A stretch of DNA of 57,097 nucleotides from Pirellula sp. (GTDB lineage: Bacteria > Planctomycetota > Planctomycetia > Pirellulales > Pirellulaceae), in assembly GCA_021299695.1 (NCBI GenBank), contig JAJTEK010000031.1, forward strand, positions 1-57,097, written 5' to 3'. Positions 36,215-43,691 of this stretch are shown one piece after another. The translations under genes and the position numbers were made by a program. The notes under the pieces were generated by a model. The model was not told where the DNA came from and did not search any database. It worked only from the letters and a program-made list of their open reading frames with translations. Each line of letters opens with the position of its first letter. Position 1 is the first letter of the stretch.

Positions 36215-36269
36215 AGCAGTGGACCTTTGGAAAGGGTGTCGATGACAAGCCGTTCGGCATGGAAGCCAA

Positions 36270-36725
36270 TTAGCCTTGGGGGAACATGCGAACGCCGACC
36301 GAGAGCAGGATGTTCGCATAGCGTTGGGTATCGCCAGTCTGGACCGTCAGGACATGGTCATCGGTGGCGACTGCCGAGTAGAATTCCCATTTGTCGACCG
36401 GCAGGAGATCGAGCTCAAGACCCGCATCGCGCATGGTCTTTCGGTAGTCGCTCCAGACCGGAGGATCGGATTCGAGTGCGTAGGGACCCGATTTCTCGGT
36501 TTGCATGGTGCGGACCGCTTCGATCGGTATGGCCGAAAGAATCGCTTGGAGGACTTGGTTGCATGTTACTAGTCCTGGCATGAGATTGAGGCTGACGACC
36601 TCCGAGCGAGGTCCTCGCTTGCTCGAGGCCGGATAGTTTCCGTCGGCGATCAGAATCGTTGCGTGGTGACCGGCTTGGGCCAGAATCCGGGAGATCTCGG
36701 GGTGGATCAGTTGGCTATGGAGCAT
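36270..36725 (-). CDS. RbsD/FucU family sugar mutarotase
   Basis: The protein has 151 residues, close to FucU and RbsD (about 140). The N-terminal signature LAQAGHHATILIADGNYP carries the conserved His and Asp residues of the active site, followed by VVSLNLMPGLVTCNQVLQAIL, and a YSAVATDDHVLTVQTGD stretch near the end. Members interconvert anomers of fucose or ring forms of ribose. The sequence looks closer to FucU, but that is not certain. With the hexose-phosphate mutarotase at 29857 it gives this minus-strand run two sugar mutarotases. Confidence 0.88.
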   Translation of the reverse strand: MLHSQLIHPEISRILAQAGHHATILIADGNYPASSKRGPRSEVVSLNLMPGLVTCNQVLQAILSAIPIEAVRTMQTEKSGPYALESDPPVWSDYRKTMRDAGLELDLLPVDKWEFYSAVATDDHVLTVQTGDTQRYANILLSVGVRMFPQG

Positions 36726-36781
36726 GATGGAGCAGTGGAAAGAAAAGCAATTGAAAGAAAAGAAAATAAAGGAGTCAGTGG

Positions 36782-36805
36782 CCCTAGAGGATCACCCTTC
36801 TAGGG
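36782..36805 (-). terminator. Possible terminator after the membrane cytochrome gene
   Basis: CCCTAGAGG (36782-36790) pairs with CCTTCTAGGG (36796-36805) across a short loop, with one bulge. On the minus strand it follows the cytochrome stop by 25 bases, and the downstream strand is T-rich (TTTATTTTCTTTTCTTTC) after about 10 bases. It may separate the cytochrome gene from the RbsD/FucU gene. Confidence 0.45.
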
Positions 36806-36830
36806 AGGTTATGGAAGTTCGATGGATTGC

Positions 36831-37847
36831 TTAAGGTCGATTGATCTGTTCGAGGGCTTGGGCAAAAATATCGCCATAGACCATTTCACCCCCTTGGTGA
36901 CCGACGAGCCCCACCAAAGCGGCCAAGAGCAACGCGGCGGTTTTCCAACCCCAGCCAGGCCGAGTGCCGTCGGGCTTGCCGGCTCGGTAAGCCATCCAGG
37001 CAGCCACCAGGCTGGCAAAGGCCGTAAGGGTTCCTAGCCATCGATGGAAAAACTCATTGGTCTCTTGCTCATCGGCGGTGCTCTTGATCATTTCGGTCCA
37101 GCCCATGAGCCCACGCGTTTCGGCAAAGGACCAACCCATGAGGGCCGCCGCAAGAGCACCTAAGGCACCCAGGACCAAGCAAGCGTAAGCGAATCTCACG
37201 CAGCCTTGGCCAAAGACCCACGAGAGCATGATGCACAGACCGCTGAGCGATAGCAGCGCGACGGGGAAGTGAACAATGGCTGGGTGAAAGTAGCCGATGG
37301 CCAAGTAGACTCTGCGGGGCATCGAAGCATCGCTAGCCACCGTCGTGCTCACTGCAGCATCGTCCTGATCGATCGCAACCCCGTCTGGCCAAGCGGCCCC
37401 TTCCTCAATCCATAACTTCAGCAGAGCCAGTTTGGGTTTCGACAAAGGACCATCCGGTGGCATGACCAAGCTCTCTGGGTCTTGGGCGATCGGTTTGGCC
37501 GTCAGGTAATCATTCCAGAGCGAACTGTCCTCGAGCGAGCCGGGCGTGATGTACCCGAGCAACGCAGCGCGGTCGGTGATATCGAAACCACCCTTGGGTT
37601 GCACGCCGCGATGGCATTTAAGGCAGTGCTCACGCAGGATCGGAACGATGTCCTGAGAAAAGTCGACCCATTTGGTCGGACTCTTTTGAGCAGCAGCTTC
37701 CGCCTGGGAAACGTCTTGCGCCCAGCCGGGCAAGGTCATTCCCGCACCCACGAGCAAGCTTGCTAGCAGGAAGTTCGCGACGGGAATGAGAGCCAATCGA
37801 GTGAAGAATCGACTAAAGCGAGAGAACCGAGGACTCGGGTGCAACAT
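36831..37847 (-). CDS. Membrane-anchored cytochrome c (PSCyt1-like) with DUF2231-like membrane domain
   Basis: The protein has 338 residues from ATG 37847; the codons further upstream are TTGs. A signal or anchor (about 15-44) is followed by a cytochrome domain with CLKCH (haem c site) in DIVPILREHCLKCHRG and the MPP motif typical of PSCyt1. After residue about 185 come IGYFHPAIVHFPVALL (DUF2231 opening) and four hydrophobic helices, the last holding LVGHQGGEMVYGD with two His as possible haem ligands. It should pass electrons at the cytoplasmic membrane; the partner is unknown. The esterase gene lies 45 bp upstream on the same strand. Confidence 0.85.
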   Translation of the reverse strand: MLHPSPRFSRFSRFFTRLALIPVANFLLASLLVGAGMTLPGWAQDVSQAEAAAQKSPTKWVDFSQDIVPILREHCLKCHRGVQPKGGFDITDRAALLGYITPGSLEDSSLWNDYLTAKPIAQDPESLVMPPDGPLSKPKLALLKLWIEEGAAWPDGVAIDQDDAAVSTTVASDASMPRRVYLAIGYFHPAIVHFPVALLSLSGLCIMLSWVFGQGCVRFAYACLVLGALGALAAALMGWSFAETRGLMGWTEMIKSTADEQETNEFFHRWLGTLTAFASLVAAWMAYRAGKPDGTRPGWGWKTAALLLAALVGLVGHQGGEMVYGDIFAQALEQINRP

Positions 37848-37892
37848 GTTGTTCAACAAGTACGAGGAAGAACCAAAGCGAGTCGACGCGTG

Positions 37893-38783
37893 TTATTTGC
37901 TTTCTCGGCGCTGCGCAAACATCCAATCGAAAAGCTCTGGGTTGGAGTAAGTCTGAGTCCAACTGTCGTGCTGGGCTTCGGGATACTCGGTGTACTTGGC
38001 ATTGGATCCAACCTTTTGAAGCGCGTCGATCATCTCGCGGCTGCGAATCGCTTTGACAACCGGATCTTTGGCACCGTGAAAACACCAGATCGGAAGGGAC
38101 TTGAATTTCTCCACAGTTTTCGGATCGCCACCGCCGCAGATCGGTGCCGCTGCTGCGAAGAATCCAGGATAGCGAGCGATCGCATCCCAGGTTCCATAGC
38201 CACCCATCGACAAGCCGGTGATGTAGATTCGATTTCGGTCTACACCAGCGTTTTCAACCATATCGTCGATAAGCTCTTTGATCGACCGCATGGGATCGCT
38301 GGGCTCTTCGGGAAGCTCGCTCGAATCCTTCGACCAATCGACCTCCGACCACTTCTTACCCGTTGGGCATTGAGGGATCACAACGTACGCCGGGTACTTG
38401 GAACGCGTCTGAGGATTCGCAAAGTCCTTGGCAGCATGCCTTAGCGTCGCAGCATTATCGTCACCACGCTCGCCTGCCCCGTGAAGGAACAGAACCAGCG
38501 GATATTTTTTGCCGAACTTGTAATCGACGGGCTTGATCAGCCGATACTTCAATGGCTCGCCACTCTTGCCGACATACTCGCGAGGTTCGTAAAGCTTCGT
38601 CAGTTCCACTGGCTTGGCCTCTGTCGATTCCTGGGCTCGCACAAAACTGAAATTGCTAGCAATCGCAAGTGCAAGACCACCGAGCAGGAGCCGAAGAGCC
38701 CGAGCATGGTCCCGAGCACAGGCCCGAACAACGGCGATTGGAGAGATCCGAACGTGTGATTTTCCAAGGGATTTCATTGGCAT
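37893..38783 (-). CDS. Secreted alpha/beta-hydrolase (prolyl-oligopeptidase/feruloyl-esterase type)
   Basis: The protein has 296 residues. The N-terminus has a basic start and a hydrophobic segment (about 29-45) ending near FVRAQE, a signal peptide. Catalytic residues are visible: HGAGERG oxyanion loop (101-107), Ser192 in GLSMGGYGTW, Asp240 in HGAKDPVV, His272 in EAQHDSW. Planctomycete members are often annotated as phospholipase/carboxylesterase or feruloyl esterase. Met3 (38777) is an alternative start. It is the first gene of the minus-strand run, divergent from mutL across 283 bp that must hold both promoters. Confidence 0.88.
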   Translation of the reverse strand: MPMKSLGKSHVRISPIAVVRACARDHARALRLLLGGLALAIASNFSFVRAQESTEAKPVELTKLYEPREYVGKSGEPLKYRLIKPVDYKFGKKYPLVLFLHGAGERGDDNAATLRHAAKDFANPQTRSKYPAYVVIPQCPTGKKWSEVDWSKDSSELPEEPSDPMRSIKELIDDMVENAGVDRNRIYITGLSMGGYGTWDAIARYPGFFAAAAPICGGGDPKTVEKFKSLPIWCFHGAKDPVVKAIRSREMIDALQKVGSNAKYTEYPEAQHDSWTQTYSNPELFDWMFAQRRESK

Positions 38784-39066
38784 GCGTTAGGGTCGCCTTC
38801 TAAGAGTCGCTGGCAGAACGGTCGAGGGAGGGGCAGGAGCAAGTCGCCCTGGGGGACAAGCTTGTTGGCTCCATTGTATATGAAAACCGGTCCGATTGCG
38901 ATTCGTTTCGAGGATCGCCCGCAGGAGGGATCCTGAGCAGAAAACCAGCTTCTGGGTTGCTCGGCATCCGCTCAGGCTTATACTGCAAGTTTCCTATCGC
39001 ACGGCGTACGCGGTGCGCATGGACAAGCACTTCAGGGAGCCGCCTCAGGGAGCCAATACTGCTCGG

Positions 39067-41019
39067 ATGCCAATCATACGACAATTGCCGGTAAGTCTGG
39101 TCAACAAGATCGCAGCAGGAGAGGTGATCGAGCGGCCTGCGAGCGTGGTCAAAGAGATGCTGGAGAACAGCATCGACGCCGGTTCGGACATGATCGAGGT
39201 GATGGTCTCAGGTGGCGGCATCGATCTGCTTCGAATCAGCGACAATGGATGTGGAATCGAACCCGAGCAATTGGAGCTGGCATTGGCTCCCCATGCGACG
39301 AGCAAGCTTGCCGACTCGGAGGATCTTTTCGACGTGCGAACGCTCGGGTTCCGAGGCGAGGCACTGGCCTCGATTGCCGAGATCAGCCACATGACCCTCC
39401 GGAGCCGGGTCGCCTCAAGCGACGGCGGTTATGAGTTGCGTGCCCAAGGATCCGAACGCGAGCCGATTAAGCCTTGCGCGATGAATGTCGGCACGACGAT
39501 CGAAGTGCGGCATCTGTTTTTCAATACGCCAGTCCGTCGCAAGTTCATGAAGATGCCATCGACGGAAATGGGTCATGTGATCGAAGCCTTCACGAGGATC
39601 GCGTTGGCCTTTCCCAACGTCCATATGAAACTCAGCAGCAACGATCGCGTGCAGTACGATTTACCTCCTACGAACCGATGGTCGGAGCGGATCCGCGCAT
39701 TTTTCGGAGATGAAATCGCCGACGCACTGATCTCAGTCGAGCATGAGGATGAGAAGGTCAAGGTGCGGGGCTATGTCGCCGACCCGAGCGTCTCGCGCAG
39801 CAACAACCGCATGCAATATCTGTTTCTCAACGGTCGCTACATCCGCGATCGGGCCTTGCAACATGCCCTCTCAGAAGCCTATCGCGGACTGCTGATGGTC
39901 GGTCGTTTGCCAATCTGTTTTCTGCAGATGCAGATCGATCCAAAAACCGTAGATGTCAACGTCCATCCGACAAAGGTCGAAGTCCGCTTTGAAGACAGCG
40001 GAGCAATCTACAGCCGATTGCTCCATACCATCCGACACCGATTCCTGACCTCAAACCTCGTTGCCAAAGCCCCCCAAACAGCCGATCAAAACCGCACAGG
40101 GAACCTGCAGCAGGACGCAAGTCTTGTGTCTCGTACCCCCGAGGCCGAGTCCAATACCTCGCTCATGGATTGGGCTCGATCCCAGCAAACCGTCCCGACC
40201 TTCCAACCCTTCCCCAATGCGGGCTTTGCCCCCGATGCGTACCGCAGCGGGAATCCATTTCCAGGCAATAGGCCATTTCCAAGCGGGCCAACCCCGGGCG
40301 GTGAATTTTCGGGTGGTGGCTTTCCGGGCAGCTCACCGGCGAGCCCTCTTAACAGCCCTCATGCCACAGACTCGTTAGAAAATCGATCGCCTGAAACTAC
40401 TCCGGCGAGCTTGCCCATCGATAGCCCCCACGAGTGGGTCGGATCGACCCCAGCCGTCGGCTTCCAGATCCACAACCGTTACTTGATCACCCAAGACGAA
40501 GCCGGGATGGTGATCATCGACCAACACGCTCTGCACGAGCGGATTTTGTTCGAGCAGATCAAGACCAAGGTGCTCTCAAGGTCCCTCGATCGTCAGCGGA
40601 TGCTCATGCCCGCGACGGTTCAATTGACCTCCTCAGAAGCAGCCATGGCGATCGAATCCAAGGCGATGCTCGCCGAGATCGGCTTTGAAATCGAGTCGTT
40701 CGGTGGCGATACCGTCCTGCTAAGCGCCTACCCATCGATACTCTCGAAACGGGCCCCCGAGGAGATGCTTCGGACGGTGCTCGAAGCGTTGATGTCCGGC
40801 GGCAAAAAGGTCAACGCCCAGGATGTTCTCGACGAACTGATGAACATGATGGCCTGCAAAGCTGCGATCAAGGCGGGGGATCGTCTGAGCGATCCAGAAA
40901 TATCAGCACTGCTCGAACAACGCCACCTTTATCACGACACCCACCATTGCCCGCATGGTCGACCTACGGCGCTTTTCTTCTCCAAAGAACAACTCGATAA
41001 AATGTTCAAACGGATCTAA
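39067..41019 (+). CDS. mutL: DNA mismatch repair protein MutL with endonuclease motif
   Basis: The protein has 650 residues from ATG 39067, the start matching the conserved MPIIRQLPVSLVNKIAAGEV opening; the frame is open upstream to 38896 but not MutL-like. GHKL ATPase motifs are Glu30/Asn34 (VVKEMLENSIDAG), DNGCGI (59-64) and GFRGEAL (94-100). A Pro/Gly/Ser-rich linker (about 345-450) joins the C-terminal dimerisation domain, which holds DQHALHERILFE (485-496), a full DQHA(x2)E(x4)E metal-binding endonuclease motif, then MACKAAIKAGD and CPHGRP. It therefore should nick DNA itself, as in bacteria lacking MutH. The last nine bases are duplicated 307 bp downstream. Confidence 0.96.
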   Translation: MPIIRQLPVSLVNKIAAGEVIERPASVVKEMLENSIDAGSDMIEVMVSGGGIDLLRISDNGCGIEPEQLELALAPHATSKLADSEDLFDVRTLGFRGEALASIAEISHMTLRSRVASSDGGYELRAQGSEREPIKPCAMNVGTTIEVRHLFFNTPVRRKFMKMPSTEMGHVIEAFTRIALAFPNVHMKLSSNDRVQYDLPPTNRWSERIRAFFGDEIADALISVEHEDEKVKVRGYVADPSVSRSNNRMQYLFLNGRYIRDRALQHALSEAYRGLLMVGRLPICFLQMQIDPKTVDVNVHPTKVEVRFEDSGAIYSRLLHTIRHRFLTSNLVAKAPQTADQNRTGNLQQDASLVSRTPEAESNTSLMDWARSQQTVPTFQPFPNAGFAPDAYRSGNPFPGNRPFPSGPTPGGEFSGGGFPGSSPASPLNSPHATDSLENRSPETTPASLPIDSPHEWVGSTPAVGFQIHNRYLITQDEAGMVIIDQHALHERILFEQIKTKVLSRSLDRQRMLMPATVQLTSSEAAMAIESKAMLAEIGFEIESFGGDTVLLSAYPSILSKRAPEEMLRTVLEALMSGGKKVNAQDVLDELMNMMACKAAIKAGDRLSDPEISALLEQRHLYHDTHHCPHGRPTALFFSKEQLDKMFKRI

Positions 41020-41345
41020 TCCTCCGATCGAGCTTCGCATTGGATTTCGTCGTACTCGTACTCGTACTCAGTGCAACGGTACTCGTACTCGATGGCTTTT
41101 CGAAATGGGGCGATGCCAATCGTTGACCGATGCCGTCGCGGCAACTTGCGGACCATTGAGCCGGATTGCTATACCAAACCGCTTCGAGTACGAGTACGAG
41201 TACCGCGATGCTGAGTACGAGTACGAGAAAAAGCAAGTACCTAGCATTTAGACCGAAGTGCTCGATTGAGCATCTTTGATTTGCGTTGATTTATTTCCCC
41301 GCACTCGGTCAATGCTGCGGATCTAATCCTCCGATCGAGCTTCGC
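41011..41345. repeat. 28-bp direct repeat duplicating the mutL 3' end
   Basis: CGGATCTAATCCTCCGATCG followed by AGCTTCGC occurs at 41011-41038 (covering the last mutL codons and TAA) and again, identical, at 41318-41345. The 307-bp period contains the GTACTC inverted repeat. This looks like insertion of an element with duplication of the mutL end, or a local tandem duplication in which the element sits. The rest of the gap to 41492 shows no gene. Confidence 0.85.
41047..41229. repeat. GTACTC-rich inverted repeat element
   Basis: The left arm (41047-41093) is made of tandem ACTCGT/GTACTC hexamers broken by CAGTGCAACGG. The right arm (41182-41229) is its near-perfect reverse complement with GAGTAC units. 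Between them is about 88 bp of ordinary-looking sequence. Such hexamer arms could form a long cruciform or hairpin transcript. A related, shorter copy lies at 51795-51860. Confidence 0.85.
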
Positions 41346-41492
41346 TAGCCCCCGAAAGCAGACCATAAACCCAAAAATCATTGGGTTTACCCTCCCTTCA
41401 TCAGTTTCTACAGTTGCCGTTGCCCCCAGTTCTCCTATAAAACAGGAGTACTAATACACCTTCACTACGGCATTTTCCTGGACATACTCCGT

Positions 41493-43688
41493 ATGAGACG
41501 CTCTATGCACTCTCCGCCAAAGGTTCGAGATTCTGTTTACGGTCATCCGATGCGTGATTCTCTTCGTCCCAGAGCGGGTTGGACGAGCAATTTTTTCCCG
41601 ATCGTCTTTGCGATTTGCACGCTCGGAGGTTTTTTCGGAGGCCTTATCGAAAACCCCATGTCCCGGGCTCTGGCCGCCCCCCCCGAAACGATCGCCGTCG
41701 ACAAGTTCCCTATCGCTTGGAATCCCGATTCAAAACTGAGGGTCTATGCGTTTCTGGGTTGCGACTGCCCAGTGGCCAAGCTCTACGCAAGGAGGCTCGA
41801 GGAACTTCGCGAACGCTTCGCGTCGCGCGGAGTCGAGTGGGTCGGTGTTATGAGCAACCCCCAAGACAGTTTCGCAGACATCGAGCAGTTCGCCCAAGAG
41901 ATGAAGATCCAATTTCCGATTCTCAAGGACACCGAGCAGACCCACGCCCAGTCCTGGAAAGTCACCCGGACCGCCGAGGTCATCGTAGTCAATCCGCAAG
42001 ACCAAGTCGTTTATCGAGGTCGCGTCGACGATCAATACGCACCGGGGATCACCCGCTCGAAAACCACCCGCGAGGATCTTGCAAACGCCCTGGAATCCGC
42101 CTTGGCCGGCAAGACTCCGGAAATCTCAATGACCGAACCGGTAGGCTGCAAGATCGCTTATGCACGCAAACCCACCCCGAGTGACCAAACCGAAACACCT
42201 TCGGTGACCTACGCTGACTCGGTCGTGGCGATCTTCAACAAGCATTGCACCGAATGCCACAGAGCAGGCGAGATCGGGCCATTCGATATCAACGACACGG
42301 CCGAACTCCAGGGCTGGTCGGAGATGATCCTCGAGACGATCGACACTGGCCGCATGCCACCTTGGCACGCGGATCCAGCCCACGGTCGTTTCAAGAATAC
42401 CCGCTCGATCTCCCGGCAAGAAATTGAAACCGTACGTCAGTGGGTTCGCGACGGGGCACCCCTCGGCGATCTGAGCAAACTCGGTGATCTGAGCAAACTC
42501 GGCGATGCAAGCAAGCCTCATCCAACGAACCTCTCGCAAGACGGTTGGCGATTCGGTCGCGATCCGGACTTGATCGTTCCGATGAGCACCAAAGGCTACA
42601 AGATTCCAGCCTCGGGGACCGTCGACTACCAGTACTTTGTCGTCGATCCGAAGATCACTCAAGACCGGTGGGTTTCGGCCGCCCAAGTCATCCCAGGGGA
42701 TCCATCGGTAGTCCACCATGCGATCGTCTTTATACGCCCACCCGACGACGCCGAGTTTATCGGGATCGGTTGGCTGACGGCTTATGTTCCCGGACAGATG
42801 GCTACGCTATTTCCCCAAGGCTATGCCAGAAAGATTCCTGCGGGCTCGAAGTTCGTATTCCAGATGCACTATACACCCAATGGCCAAGCCACAAGCGATC
42901 TATCGAAAATCGGTTTGACCTTTGTCGACGAGCCGACGGTAACCCATGAAGTCTATACCGTCGTGGGGATTGATCAGGACTTTGAAATCCCACCGGGCGC
43001 GACGGATCACCAAGTCACCGCGCGGGTCGCCCGATTCCCCAAAGACGGAGAATTGCTTGCGGTTTCTCCCCATATGCACGTTCGGGGCAAAGCCTTTGAA
43101 CTGCGGGCTGGCCGAGCCGAGGGTTCGGAAATCCTCCTGAAAGTCCCTCGCTATGACTTCAATTGGCAACATACCTACGAATGGACCGAACGGATTCCGC
43201 TTGCCGATATCGATACCCTCGAATTTACCGCCACATTCGACAACTCGGATGCCAACCCCACCAACCCCTCGCCCGGTGAGTTCGTCATGTGGGGCGACCA
43301 GACTTGGGAGGAAATGGCCGTCGCGTTTTTTGAAGTTTCCCGCCCACGATCCCCATCGGGTCTCCCCGCATCGCAAAACAACTCGGCCAGAAGTATCGCA
43401 GCTCGGAGCAACCAAGCAGATGGCCAGACCCCCAAGGCTGGGATGTCGACATCTGAGCAAACCGCCGATTCTGCAGCGACCGAGTACGCCGACGATTACC
43501 TTGCCAAGTGGGACACCAACGCCGACGGGAAGGTCGGATGGGAGGAAGCACCCAAAGTCCTTCGCGATTTCGGGTTCTCTCGCATCGATCGCAACAACGA
43601 TCGAGAAATCAGCCGAGAGGAATTGATCCAAGCCGGTCGCAGCAGCGCCGCGCGCAACGGATCGAATCGCCAGCAGGGCGGTCGGTGA
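41493..43688 (+). CDS. Multidomain secreted redoxin / cytochrome c / copper-monooxygenase-like / EF-hand protein
   Basis: The protein has 731 residues. An N-terminal membrane segment (about 33-52) is followed by a thioredoxin-like redoxin domain (about 70-200) with CDC at 90-92, then a cytochrome c motif CTECH (Cys252, Cys255, His256), then a region with the histidine pattern of Cu type II ascorbate-dependent monooxygenases (VHHAIVFI, FQMHYTP, SPHMHVRGK). Two EF-hand-like loops end it (DTNADGKVGWEE and DRNNDREISREE). A GDLSKL unit is repeated at about 322-335. It probably is a periplasmic oxidoreductase. Met20 (41550) is an alternative start. The RND transporter gene follows after 3 bp. Confidence 0.85.
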   Translation: MRRSMHSPPKVRDSVYGHPMRDSLRPRAGWTSNFFPIVFAICTLGGFFGGLIENPMSRALAAPPETIAVDKFPIAWNPDSKLRVYAFLGCDCPVAKLYARRLEELRERFASRGVEWVGVMSNPQDSFADIEQFAQEMKIQFPILKDTEQTHAQSWKVTRTAEVIVVNPQDQVVYRGRVDDQYAPGITRSKTTREDLANALESALAGKTPEISMTEPVGCKIAYARKPTPSDQTETPSVTYADSVVAIFNKHCTECHRAGEIGPFDINDTAELQGWSEMILETIDTGRMPPWHADPAHGRFKNTRSISRQEIETVRQWVRDGAPLGDLSKLGDLSKLGDASKPHPTNLSQDGWRFGRDPDLIVPMSTKGYKIPASGTVDYQYFVVDPKITQDRWVSAAQVIPGDPSVVHHAIVFIRPPDDAEFIGIGWLTAYVPGQMATLFPQGYARKIPAGSKFVFQMHYTPNGQATSDLSKIGLTFVDEPTVTHEVYTVVGIDQDFEIPPGATDHQVTARVARFPKDGELLAVSPHMHVRGKAFELRAGRAEGSEILLKVPRYDFNWQHTYEWTERIPLADIDTLEFTATFDNSDANPTNPSPGEFVMWGDQTWEEMAVAFFEVSRPRSPSGLPASQNNSARSIAARSNQADGQTPKAGMSTSEQTADSAATEYADDYLAKWDTNADGKVGWEEAPKVLRDFGFSRIDRNNDREISREELIQAGRSSAARNGSNRQQGGR

Positions 43689-43691
43689 TTC

